Shown in pieces: positions 1-8,043 of a stretch of DNA of 64,000 nt (position 1 is its first letter; every line of letters begins with the position of its first letter). The translations under genes were made by a program, and so were the position numbers. The stretch spans positions 124,001 through 188,000 of the forward strand of contig JAJPHR010000061.1 of NCBI GenBank assembly GCA_021325145.1, written 5' to 3'. The stretch is from Verrucomicrobiota bacterium (GTDB lineage Bacteria > Verrucomicrobiota > Verrucomicrobiia > Limisphaerales > Pedosphaeraceae). The notes under the pieces were generated by a model. The model was not told where the DNA came from. It was given only the letters and a program-made list of their open reading frames with translations, and searched no databases.

Positions 1-45
1 CATTGGCATTCGGTGGCGGGAATGTTCGCGCTTTCTGCCGCGTGT

Positions 46-888
46 TTAGCGGTGACCGCCGTGACCACCGAAGCCACCGCTATGCCCAAAGCTCCCACTG
101 TGCCCAAAGCCCCCGCTATGGCTGAAGCCCCCGCTATGACCGAAGCTGTGGAACCCACTGACTCCGCGACTAAACCCTCCACCGTCGTGGAAGCCAAAGG
201 AATGGCCCACGCCGAAACCGCCGCGAAATCCGCCGAACCCAACGCCCGCGCTGAAGCGCACGCCCGGGGACCAGCACCAGCCGCGCCCGGGATAATGCCA
301 CCAGCGTCCCCCGCCGAACACGCCGAAGCCCCATGGATAAAGCGACCAGTCAACCCAGGAATAAGGCTGCCAATAATAGCCGTAACTCGGGTCGTTGTAC
401 CAGGTGCCATAGGGAGAGAGTCCGGAATAGTAGCTCGGGTCGTAAGGAATTGTGGTGACCTGAACACTGCTCGGCTGAGCCTCCGGAGCGGCATAAGTCA
501 AAGGTTGCTGCGCAGGTTCAACCGCGGGTACGGTCGGAGGCATTGACGGTGGATAGGCGCTCGACCGATCGATAATGGTCTTATCGTGGGTGAGCATGGC
601 CGACGTGACTGCACTGGAAACGCCCGCTCCCTGCAGTTGGATGATGCCGTCCGGCGTCAGATTGTAGGTGGAACCGGAACTTTCGACGTAAGCTTTAATG
701 ACGTCGTCCGGCACGCCGGCGACCGCCATCTTCAGGACTTCGTGAGCGGGTGGAGACAATTTAGAAGCCGTATCGGCGGCCACCACCGGCGGCGCTGTTT
801 GGGTTGCGACGACAGGCGCGTCGGAGGTCGCCGCGCGAACGGCCAGGGGCATAACCAGGGCCAGGATGGTCAGTGTGAAGCGTTTCAT
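46..888 (-). CDS. Secreted Gly/Phe/His-rich envelope protein
   Basis: This is a 280-aa protein of unknown function. The N-terminus is a clear signal peptide (MKRFTLTILALVMPLAVRA, then ATSDA). Residues about 45-100 form a short conserved-looking region. The middle is rich in Tyr, Trp and Pro (YGTWYNDPSYGYYWQP), like the aromatic repeats of DUF6600-type proteins. The last 60 residues are low complexity, with repeats of the type FGHSGG and a final GGHGGHR. It lies downstream of, and on the same strand as, another DUF6600-like gene (1357-2646), which suggests related extracytoplasmic roles. No catalytic motif is visible. The start is the first ATG, at the signal peptide. Confidence 0.75.
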   Translation of the reverse strand: MKRFTLTILALVMPLAVRAATSDAPVVATQTAPPVVAADTASKLSPPAHEVLKMAVAGVPDDVIKAYVESSGSTYNLTPDGIIQLQGAGVSSAVTSAMLTHDKTIIDRSSAYPPSMPPTVPAVEPAQQPLTYAAPEAQPSSVQVTTIPYDPSYYSGLSPYGTWYNDPSYGYYWQPYSWVDWSLYPWGFGVFGGGRWWHYPGRGWCWSPGVRFSAGVGFGGFRGGFGVGHSFGFHDGGGFSRGVSGFHSFGHSGGFSHSGGFGHSGSFGHSGGFGGHGGHR

Positions 889-1117
889 AAACCAGTCGGA
901 GTCAAAGTCGTTATATCAGCTAACACCGGGTTTTCAACAAGGTTCCGTCAGGTCAATCCTGAACGGCACCCCGCCAAAACCCTGCTTACAAAGGTTGGAC
1001 GACGCAGCCCCGCGGTTTATTCCGTTTAAGTTTGCCAAGAGCTCGCGCCAATTGCAGGCCGACCTCGGACAGTTCGTGTTTCCAAGCTGGCGCTTGCACC
1101 CGGACCACCGTTGCCAA

Positions 1118-1246
1118 TCAAGGCGGCGGCGGCAAACCCGGAAGGCCCGGTGGCGGAGGCGGCACGGGCGGGCCTGGCACGCCGCGGCAGCCAACTAAAG
1201 CCAGCAGAGCCAGCAACATGATTAGTTTCAGTTTCAGTGCATTCAT
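1118..1246 (-). CDS. Small proline-rich lipoprotein (42 aa)
   Basis: This short frame reads MNALKLKLIMLLALLALVGC followed by RGVPGPP and a tail of Pro, Gly and Leu, then TGA at 1118-1120. A hydrophobic signal followed by the lipobox LVGC and a short Pro-rich tail is what a minimal lipoprotein looks like. It sits between two secreted-protein genes on the same strand. The function is unknown. A second small low-complexity lipoprotein lies at 31412-31609. Confidence is limited by the length. Confidence 0.55.
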   Translation of the reverse strand: MNALKLKLIMLLALLALVGCRGVPGPPVPPPPPGLPGLPPPP

Positions 1247-1356
1247 AAATCCATTTTCAACGAAACCTCTGGAAGGCGGCGGGACGCCACCGCTACTTTC
1301 ATAAACTCATTACCGGAAGACCCCACCCGGCTCGCGAACGAACCCGTGATCGCCGA

Positions 1357-2646
1357 TTATTGTCCGCCCCCCTGATCATTGCGGCGGCGGTCCCTGGGCT
1401 GTTCTTTCGGCGGAGGAGCCGGGTGAGGCGCTGGCGCGTTTGGCGCAGGCGCTACTTCATGTTGGGGAGGCAACTGCTCCCTTGGCGGCGGAGGCGCAGG
1501 TCGAGTCTCCGGAGTTGGGCGCGGCTGTTCCTGAGGCCGTTCCGTTCTTGGAGCCGGGGTTTCGGGAATGACCGGGCGCGGTGGTGGTTGTGCTGGACGC
1601 TCTTCAGTTTTTGGAGCTGGGGTTTCCGGAACGACGGTGCGTGATGGTTGCTGTGGCCGTTCCTCAGTTTTTGGAGTTGGCGTCGGGGGAGCGACCGTGC
1701 GAGGCCGTTCCTCGGTTCTTGGAGTTGGCCCAGCCGGTGGGATCGTCGGCGGTGTCACTTCGTGATTGGGAGGCTGCTTGTCCCGCTCGGGAACCGATGG
1801 TGGGGCTGGCTTTTCCGGCGCGGGCACTCGCGTGGGTTCCCTTTCCGTGTCAGATCTTGGCTGATCCCTAAATGAACGAGGATTCGGTTGCGCCGGGGTG
1901 ACCGCAGCCGGATGTGGCTGGTTCGCAGGCTGCCTTTCCAACTTTGGCGCAGGCGTGTGCGTCACCGCTTCACGAATGGCCACCGGACGGAATTGATGGC
2001 CGGTCGATTTTTGTATGTCCGCCACGGGTGGTCCCGCGTTCACGTTCACTCTGCGCGAACCTCCATCGAAATTCCTGGTTTCCTGGCGGACGCTGTTGTT
2101 GATGACAGTCGTCCGGTTAATGATGGTGGTGTTATTTACGATCACGGTGGAAGGCCGATGGTGTTCATGAAAATGGCTGGCCTCGACGAACACAAAAGGC
2201 GCGGCGGCGATACCGATTGAAATCCCGAGGTGCCGCGGCGGCAACGGCGCCCAACCAATGTAACCCGCGCCCTCGCGCCACGAAACCCAGGCCGGCGCCC
2301 ATTCGACGTCCGGAACCCAAACCCACCCAGTCTGTGGATCATCGACCCACGAACCATAATGATAACAAGCCCACGCCCACGGCTCATCGCTTTCCCAGTA
2401 CCAACCGCAGTCGGTGTATTCCCAGTAGCCCGAGCAGTAGGGCCGCCAGTCCGCTTCCACGCGAGCCGGATGCCAGCAACGCCCGTAGGGACCCACATCC
2501 ACCCAAGTCCCGTACGACGCCAGCGGGGCATCGAAGTCTGCTCTGGAATGGATCTCAATTGACCCGGAAATCTCCAGGTCAGCGAATGCATCGCATGCCC
2601 CCAATACCAGTGCGGCCAAAGCCACCGATCCAAGCAATCTTTTCAT
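1357..2646 (-). CDS. DUF6600-like secreted protein with proline-rich tail
   Basis: The 429-aa protein has a signal peptide (residues 1-22, ending ACDAFA). An aromatic-rich domain at about residues 35-170 has repeated elements such as YGTWVDVGPYGRCWHP, YWEYTDCGWYWESDEPWAW and YHYGSWVDDPQTGWVWVP, the signature of DUF6600 proteins. A polar stretch rich in Asn, Thr and Val follows (VIVNNTTIINRTTVINN). The rest, about residues 210-429, is low-complexity Pro/Glu/Thr/Arg sequence with repeated units of the type ETPAPKTEERP. The tail suggests a periplasm- or wall-spanning linker. No enzymatic motif was found and the biochemical role is unknown. Confidence 0.8.
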   Translation of the reverse strand: MKRLLGSVALAALVLGACDAFADLEISGSIEIHSRADFDAPLASYGTWVDVGPYGRCWHPARVEADWRPYCSGYWEYTDCGWYWESDEPWAWACYHYGSWVDDPQTGWVWVPDVEWAPAWVSWREGAGYIGWAPLPPRHLGISIGIAAAPFVFVEASHFHEHHRPSTVIVNNTTIINRTTVINNSVRQETRNFDGGSRRVNVNAGPPVADIQKSTGHQFRPVAIREAVTHTPAPKLERQPANQPHPAAVTPAQPNPRSFRDQPRSDTEREPTRVPAPEKPAPPSVPERDKQPPNHEVTPPTIPPAGPTPRTEERPRTVAPPTPTPKTEERPQQPSRTVVPETPAPKTEERPAQPPPRPVIPETPAPRTERPQEQPRPTPETRPAPPPPREQLPPQHEVAPAPNAPAPHPAPPPKEQPRDRRRNDQGGGQ

Positions 2647-3071
2647 AAGCGACCTTTCAAATCTCTCTCAGCCTAACTCAGCTTAAATAAGGCCAGCGTT
2701 GACACCACTTCCGTAAGATGCTCATAATCAATAAATTACACCAACTATGCTAAGGGATTAACCGGAGGCTTCCCTGACCGAACAGCTCGCGTTTTGCAGA
2801 TGACAGCGCCCGCAGTTCTCGCAGTTTGCAGAAAAGTCAGTTACCTACTCGTCCTAGCAGGAAGATTATTTTTTGCCGTCCGCCGCAGTTGTTTCCAAAA
2901 TGGAACATGCTGAATCCTCTGGCGGGAAAATGTTCCGCAAGCGCTTTGCGGCACAGCGCCAACGAACCCGATGGACTATTGCCTCCCCGGTGGATTTTGA
3001 TGCAACCGTCCGAACCAGCCTTGCCGCGCTTGCCCGCTGACGAACGCGGCTTTAGTCTTGTGGGCAAAATT
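2647..3071. other. Intergenic region, no gene seen
   Basis: About 425 bp lie between the divergently oriented secreted-protein gene and the methyltransferase. The methyltransferase frame stays open back to 2826, but that extension shows no recognisable domain and the family start fits the ATG at 3072. Apart from the candidate promoter listed separately, nothing is seen here. Confidence 0.5.
2699..2728 (+). promoter_or_regulatory. Possible sigma70-like promoter
   Basis: TTGACA at 2699-2704 is followed after 18 bp by CATAAT at 2723-2728, facing the methyltransferase gene at 3072. The match is good, but the implied leader is over 300 nt and housekeeping promoter rules for this phylum are not well established, so this is only a candidate. 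Confidence 0.25.
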
Positions 3072-3656
3072 ATGAGCACCACTGACTGGGAAGAACGTTA
3101 TCAATCCGGCGACATGCCTTGGGAAAAAGGCGAAGCCTCACCCGGGCTGGTGGATTTCCTCGCGACGCATCCGAAGCTGCCGCGGGGCACGGTTTGTGTG
3201 CCGGGCTGTGGGACGGGCCATGATGTGCGCGCCTGGGCCAGAGCCGGTTTCGCCGTCACCGGAGTAGACCTGGCTCCCAGCGCGGTGCGGCTGGGCCGGG
3301 AACGCACGGCGGCCGCGGGACTGGCGGCGCAATTTGAACATCGCAACTTTCTGCGCGAATCCCCTGCCCTGCCCTTCGAATGGTTGTTCGAACACACGTT
3401 GTTTTGTGCGATTGATCCAGGCGAACGGGATGCTTACGTCGAAGCCGTGCGGCGCTGGTTGCGTCCAGGTGGCCAATATCTCGCGGTGAATTACTTGATC
3501 CCCGACGAGGATGGGCCGCCGTTCGGCACGACCCGGGCGGAATTGTTGGAACGATTTTCACCGCACTTCGAGCTTTTGGAAGAATGGGTGCCCCGCTCCT
3601 ACCCAAACCGAACCGGCCTTGAACTGATGCTGTGGTGGCGGCGCAAAAACGCCTGA
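3072..3656 (+). CDS. TPMT-family SAM-dependent methyltransferase
   Basis: The 194-aa protein begins MSTTDWEERYQSGDMPWEKG, the standard opening of thiopurine S-methyltransferase-like proteins (W-x4-Y...PWE). The SAM-binding motif I reads VCVPGCGTGHDVRAWA (residues about 43-58) and is followed by the acidic strand end GVDLAP. Later segments (EWLFEHTLFCAIDP, LRPGGQYLAVNYL) fit the Rossmann fold of the family. Members methylate thiols, selenium or halide compounds; the substrate here cannot be read. An upstream in-frame extension to 2826 was rejected because the ATG at 3072 gives the family-typical N-terminus. It is convergent with the acyl carrier protein gene. Confidence 0.85.
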   Translation: MSTTDWEERYQSGDMPWEKGEASPGLVDFLATHPKLPRGTVCVPGCGTGHDVRAWARAGFAVTGVDLAPSAVRLGRERTAAAGLAAQFEHRNFLRESPALPFEWLFEHTLFCAIDPGERDAYVEAVRRWLRPGGQYLAVNYLIPDEDGPPFGTTRAELLERFSPHFELLEEWVPRSYPNRTGLELMLWWRRKNA

Positions 3657-3703
3657 GCTGGGGATGGAGTGCTCGCCGCCAGTTCCTCCCCATGCTTCCC
3701 AAT

Positions 3704-3967
3704 TCACTGCGCGGCGGCGCTGACGCGCTTGACGATGCTGTCGCACATCTGGCCGACGTTCTTGAAACGCTGCAGCTCGGCGAAATTGAATCGGATGCCG
3801 AAATGCTTCTCCACCGCGACTACGATCTCAATGTGGTTCAGGGAATCCCATTCCTTGACGTCCTTGGCAGTGGTTTCGTATTGGAGCTGAATCGACGGGT
3901 CGCGCAGAGTGTCGCGAACGAGTTGGGTAACTTCGGAAAGGACCTGATCGAGCGTTTTGGCGGGCAT
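3704..3967 (-). CDS. Acyl carrier protein
   Basis: This 87-aa protein has the four-helix carrier fold pattern and the phosphopantetheine site EWDSLNHIEIV, with Ser42 as the attachment residue. It ends the operon and starts 2 bp after the FkbH-like stop codon, so the FkbH-like enzyme is its obvious loading partner. The frame is open upstream to 4207, but that portion lies inside the FkbH gene in another frame and has no carrier features, so the start MPAKTLDQVL was chosen. FkbH-associated carriers normally hold a glyceryl or methoxymalonyl unit; the exact cargo here is inferred. Confidence 0.88.
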   Translation of the reverse strand: MPAKTLDQVLSEVTQLVRDTLRDPSIQLQYETTAKDVKEWDSLNHIEIVVAVEKHFGIRFNFAELQRFKNVGQMCDSIVKRVSAAAQ

Positions 3968-3969
3968 GG

Positions 3970-5697
3970 TTAATGTTCCTTGATGAAGGTTTTGAATTCC
4001 TGGAATTGGTCGAGGTCCAGCGCCCATTTGCCATCGGCCGCGACGAAGCCCATTTTCGGCAGAAGATCCTTGACCAGGCCGTTCTTGGGCGTGGGCAGGT
4101 ATTCGCCGACCAGCCGGCGCAAGCCGCGGACACGGGCGCACCGCGCCATCTGGTTGACGGTGAACTCTTCCATCCCACGCTTCAAGACGCGACAACTCAT
4201 GATCCAAGTGTCAATAAACGCGCTCTCCTGATCAAGCCTGCGGAGGATTACGACGGCGATCAATCCGTAGTCGCCGAATTTATCCCGCAAATGCAGGGCC
4301 ATGGGAACGAATTCGTCCGATTGGTCGAACCGTTCGATGTCTGCCTCAGTATAGCGGACGGTGCGGAGGTTGAACTGGTTGGAGCGCTGGGTGAGTTGGG
4401 CAACGCGCGGAATGGCGAATTTTTCGAAGCGGCTGACGACCGAGGCCATTTCGAGGCTGGCGAGGTAATCGTCGATGGAGGTGAAGGCCTTTTGGAAATC
4501 AACGCGGGCGAATTCCTCCTGGTACTGGCCGGTGCGCCGCAGGTCTTCCTCCGAAAAGGAGGCGGTTTCGAACAAATTGAGCGAGCGCAGATAGGGGACG
4601 TAGAGGGTCGGGTCTTCCGGCAATTCCGGGACCGTGACGGCCGGGAGCAACTCGCGCACCAGGTTGCGCTCAAATGGATTATCGTCCAAAAAAACCATCG
4701 AATCCAATCCGATGTTCAGGATCTGCTGAATGCGCTGGATGTTCTCGGCTTTGTTGTCCCAGTTGGCGATAAAAACAGCGATGTCCTCCAGCCGCAGCGT
4801 CATTTCAGGATGATCGCGGAAGGGCTTTTTGGCCGTGTCCTCGTTGTTCTTGCTGCACACGGCGAGAATGATGCCCCGGTGCTTCAACTCCCTGGCCCAT
4901 TGCTGCAAGGCATCGTAGGCGTGGCCCAGGCCCAATTCCCCGATTTCGATGTTCTCCATCCCATCGTCGCCAATGATGCCACCCCAAAGCGTGTTGTCCA
5001 AATCGAGCACGAGGCATTTGCGGATGGCGCCGCTGATGGCCTTGACGATGTCAACCACCGCCTTGGCCGCGACGGGCAGGAAATCAAGGGCCAGGGCCAC
5101 TCTGGCGGTGGCATAAAGGCGGGGATCGTGCGCGGTCGCGTAGCCAGCGTGGGCGGTGAGGCTGGCAAGATCGGCGATGAAGACGTGCTTTTCCGCCTGG
5201 GCCAGGGTCATCAGTTCGCAGTTAATTTTCTTGATTTGGAAGGGAAACGAGGCGGCGCTCTTGGCGGCGAAATGGCCGAAGACCCCGTCATTGATCTCCA
5301 CAAAGTTGAAGTGGATGATTTTGGCCTTGCTGAAACTGGCGATGGTTTTCCACCAGCCGTGAATTTCGTTCAGGATGCGCGTGCTGAAATTGGCGCGGGC
5401 GTCCAGCGGCGTGGCGGCAAAGCGGGCCCAGAGGCGTTCCGCGGAGAGATAAAGCACGATAAATTCGGGCTGGAAATGATACATCTCTGATTCGGCGTCC
5501 ACGATTTGGGCGTCGAGCTGATCGAAGTCCGCGTCGAAGACCTCCAGCCGCATTTTCTCCTCGTAGCCGTAGGCCCTGATCGCCTTGGCCAGAAACTGGG
5601 TGGCGGAATCGCCCAGGAGTGCCAAACGCCGTTCCGGCCACGCGGAGAAATCCTTGTCCAGGTTGGCTTTTAGATCTTTGTAGCGAATGAGGCTCAT
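3970..5697 (-). CDS. FkbH-like HAD-IIIC protein (glyceryl-carrier synthase-like)
   Basis: The 575-aa protein has three parts: an N-terminal region (about 1-220), a HAD-IIIC phosphatase core and a C-terminal GNAT-like region ending near residue 575. HAD motif I is KCLVLDLDNTLWGG (nucleophile Asp near residue 231). CSKNN follows near 280 and FLDDNPFERN near 336. Characterised FkbH proteins take 1,3-bisphosphoglycerate, dephosphorylate it and place a glyceryl group on a carrier protein. The adjacent acyl carrier gene supports that role. The start was set at ATG 5697 (MSLIRYKDLK); a TTG 18 nt upstream would add six residues. A related domain is embedded in the large NRPS gene. Confidence 0.85.
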   Translation of the reverse strand: MSLIRYKDLKANLDKDFSAWPERRLALLGDSATQFLAKAIRAYGYEEKMRLEVFDADFDQLDAQIVDAESEMYHFQPEFIVLYLSAERLWARFAATPLDARANFSTRILNEIHGWWKTIASFSKAKIIHFNFVEINDGVFGHFAAKSAASFPFQIKKINCELMTLAQAEKHVFIADLASLTAHAGYATAHDPRLYATARVALALDFLPVAAKAVVDIVKAISGAIRKCLVLDLDNTLWGGIIGDDGMENIEIGELGLGHAYDALQQWARELKHRGIILAVCSKNNEDTAKKPFRDHPEMTLRLEDIAVFIANWDNKAENIQRIQQILNIGLDSMVFLDDNPFERNLVRELLPAVTVPELPEDPTLYVPYLRSLNLFETASFSEEDLRRTGQYQEEFARVDFQKAFTSIDDYLASLEMASVVSRFEKFAIPRVAQLTQRSNQFNLRTVRYTEADIERFDQSDEFVPMALHLRDKFGDYGLIAVVILRRLDQESAFIDTWIMSCRVLKRGMEEFTVNQMARCARVRGLRRLVGEYLPTPKNGLVKDLLPKMGFVAADGKWALDLDQFQEFKTFIKEH

Positions 5698-5721
5698 CCA
5701 GTGAATCGCCAGCAACTCGTG

Positions 5722-6546
5722 CTAGGTCATTTTCTTAAAAACGTAGAACGCGTTCCGCGCGCCAATCGACGTATTCGCGTAGTCGTGCGGTATCGCGCGC
5801 TTATGTTCCAGCTCGAATCCCAAACGCGACATCCGCCGCTCAAACTCTTCATCGGACACGAAATTATACCGATGATCGAACTGCGGCACATTGGTCGCAG
5901 TCGTCGCGACGAGCCGGCCGGAATCCGCGAGTGATTTATGGCAGTCCTCAACGAGAGCATAGGGATCCGGGAGGTGTTCCAACAATTCGATGGCATAGAT
6001 GGTTCCATAAAGCTGCCTGGCGGGACGATACAGTTTCTCATGAAATTGCCACTGGGGATGGGCTTCGCGCGCAAAGGGATTGATGTACAAATCATAGGCA
6101 TCGCCGCCGGCCAGGGGCCGGATGAAGCCAAGTTCGACTCCGGACCCAACTCCGATGACCAAGGGCGTCCCTTGAGGGGGAAAGTTCATCAGTTCCTCCA
6201 TAATCGCGCATCGGTGGCGGGTCACGAGAATGGTGAGAATAAGGAAGAGGTCATAATCCGACCGGGAAATCTCAAATTGGTCGCGGTTGATTTCAAGCGG
6301 ATACTTGCCGGTTTCGACAAACTGCCGGATGTCCAAAACATACCGGCGAATCGTTCCCATATAGGAAGTCAATGCGGCTTCCTTGTCGATGCCATTGAAA
6401 GAAGCGTAGCCTTCCAGATATTTCGCGGCGGCCTGCCGAACGGCCCCGGCTCTCGCCGGGGCATCCATGGTGGCCTGCTCGTAGTCCAGCTCCAGCTTTC
6501 GGCTGGCTGAGAGCAGGGCTTCGAACAAAGTGGCTTGCCGTTCCAT
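5722..6546 (-). CDS. SAM-dependent methyltransferase
   Basis: The 274-aa protein has an N-terminal helical region (about 1-120) and a class I methyltransferase domain. Motif I reads TPLVIGVGSGVELGF (near residue 130). A central YAIELLEHLPDP segment is typical of the Methyltransf_11/23 family, and the C-terminal part carries FDHRYNFVSDEEFERR. It stands between the MBOAT and FkbH-like genes, so the likely substrate is the carrier-bound unit or the sugar acceptor; in FkbH-containing polyketide pathways an O-methyltransferase acts on the three-carbon unit. That parallel is inference. The start is the ATG at 6546. Confidence 0.75.
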   Translation of the reverse strand: MERQATLFEALLSASRKLELDYEQATMDAPARAGAVRQAAAKYLEGYASFNGIDKEAALTSYMGTIRRYVLDIRQFVETGKYPLEINRDQFEISRSDYDLFLILTILVTRHRCAIMEELMNFPPQGTPLVIGVGSGVELGFIRPLAGGDAYDLYINPFAREAHPQWQFHEKLYRPARQLYGTIYAIELLEHLPDPYALVEDCHKSLADSGRLVATTATNVPQFDHRYNFVSDEEFERRMSRLGFELEHKRAIPHDYANTSIGARNAFYVFKKMT

Positions 6547-6606
6547 ATTCTATCGTGTGGATTCTTAAAGGTTTTTGTATGCTGCCGCGCTGGCTTAAGA
6601 AACTTC

Positions 6607-8043
6607 CTAATATTTAAAGTAGATAAACGGCGCGGCGTCCATCGAACCCATGATCGCCAGCAGCGTCAGCAGCCCGGTGTAAGCAGTAATGCGCGCGCCC
6701 AGGGGCCGTTGCGGCCATTCGACCGCCCAGTTGCGATCCTTGTCGATGAAAAAGTGCGCCAAAATCACCGCTGCGACCCCTGGCAAAATATAGATCGACA
6801 GCAGGCGTGTGCCATGACTGTGGACGTTAAGCATTTGAGTTAAATAACCCATTCCGCCGGCTATGGATTGTGTTCGAAAAAAGACGTTTGCCAGCAGGAT
6901 AATCCCCAGCGTCAGCACCCGCGAGCCTTGCCGGGCGAAAAATTGATACACGGGATGCGCCATCCACGCGGCCTTCGGTTTCCACGTCACCCACAGCCGG
7001 TGCGCCGAGAGCGCCGCCCCGTGGATGCCACCCCAAATCACGTAGTTCCAGCTCGGGCCGTGCCACAGGCCGCACAAAAGCATGGTCACCGTCATGTTGA
7101 GCGAGAGCCGCAGCAGGGGCAAGGGGGCTCTGCGCGTGGCCATTTCCAACGGCAGGAAGAGATAATCACGAAACCACAACGACAAGGTGATGTGCCAGCG
7201 GCGCCAAAATTCCGTGATGGAAACAGCGCTGAACGGCATCTGAAAATTTTCCTGGAACTGGAATCCCAGCATGCGCGCCGCGCCAATTGCCATGTCCGAA
7301 TAACCGGAGAAATCGCAATACAGTTGCGCTGTGAAACCCAGGATGCCCTGGATCAGCGTCAGGCTGTCGTATTGCGCGGGCGCGGCGAAAATCTGATTGA
7401 CGTTGCCGGCCATTTGGTCGGCCAGAACCGATTTCTTGACGGCGCCCAGGAGAAATTGGGCCAGGCCGGCCTCAATGTCCTCCCAACTCGCGCGCCGGCG
7501 CGGCTCCACTTGCGGCAGGAAATCCGCGGCCCGGACGATCGGACCGGAAAGCAGCTTGGGAAAAAAGCTGATGAAAAGCGTGTAATCGCGCGCGCTCTGG
7601 CAGGCGGGAAGCCGTTCATAATACACGTCGATCACGTAGCTCATGCTCGCGAAGGTAAAGTAGGAGATGGCGGGTGGCAAAATGATGTCGAGATGCGGAT
7701 GCCCGAGGTGGCCACCAAAGGCGTTGATCAGGGCGGCGGCATTGTCGAGGAAGAAATTGCTGTATTTAAAAAAACCCAGCAGGCCGAGATTGGCGGCCAG
7801 ACTGGCGATAAGCCAGCGCCGACGCAGCGCCGGATCAGCTGCCCGACCGATCCGGCGTCCGATGTAAAAATCCAGCAGCGAAGTGAAAAGAATCAGCAGA
7901 ATGCACGGGACGCTCCAAGTGAGGTAAAAGGCGACGCTCGCCACCAGCAGCAGCCATTTCTCTCCATTGTTGCTGCGCACAACCTGCCGTAAGGCCAGCA
8001 GTGCCAGAAAGAATATGACGAACTCAAAAGAGGTAAAACTCAT
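6607..8043 (-). CDS. MBOAT-family membrane O-acyltransferase (AlgI/DltB-like)
   Basis: The 478-aa polytopic membrane protein begins MSFTSFEFVIFFLALLAL, typical of AlgI-like MBOATs. The central RAADFLPQVEPRR segment and the block LLCGLWHGPSWNYVIWGGIHG (about residues 322-342) carry the two family histidines, in WHG and GGIHG; the second is the expected catalytic His. About ten hydrophobic segments are visible. These proteins pass an acyl group across the membrane to a periplasmic partner. The start ATG overlaps the stop of the SGNH gene (ATGA at 8040-8043), so the two are probably translationally coupled. Confidence 0.9.
   Translation of the reverse strand: MSFTSFEFVIFFLALLALRQVVRSNNGEKWLLLVASVAFYLTWSVPCILLILFTSLLDFYIGRRIGRAADPALRRRWLIASLAANLGLLGFFKYSNFFLDNAAALINAFGGHLGHPHLDIILPPAISYFTFASMSYVIDVYYERLPACQSARDYTLFISFFPKLLSGPIVRAADFLPQVEPRRRASWEDIEAGLAQFLLGAVKKSVLADQMAGNVNQIFAAPAQYDSLTLIQGILGFTAQLYCDFSGYSDMAIGAARMLGFQFQENFQMPFSAVSITEFWRRWHITLSLWFRDYLFLPLEMATRRAPLPLLRLSLNMTVTMLLCGLWHGPSWNYVIWGGIHGAALSAHRLWVTWKPKAAWMAHPVYQFFARQGSRVLTLGIILLANVFFRTQSIAGGMGYLTQMLNVHSHGTRLLSIYILPGVAAVILAHFFIDKDRNWAVEWPQRPLGARITAYTGLLTLLAIMGSMDAAPFIYFKY

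Noticed and set aside
3973-5490. 505-codon plus-strand frame
   Set aside because: It is antisense to the FkbH-like gene, which has all HAD motifs and a carrier neighbour; the plus product matches nothing.
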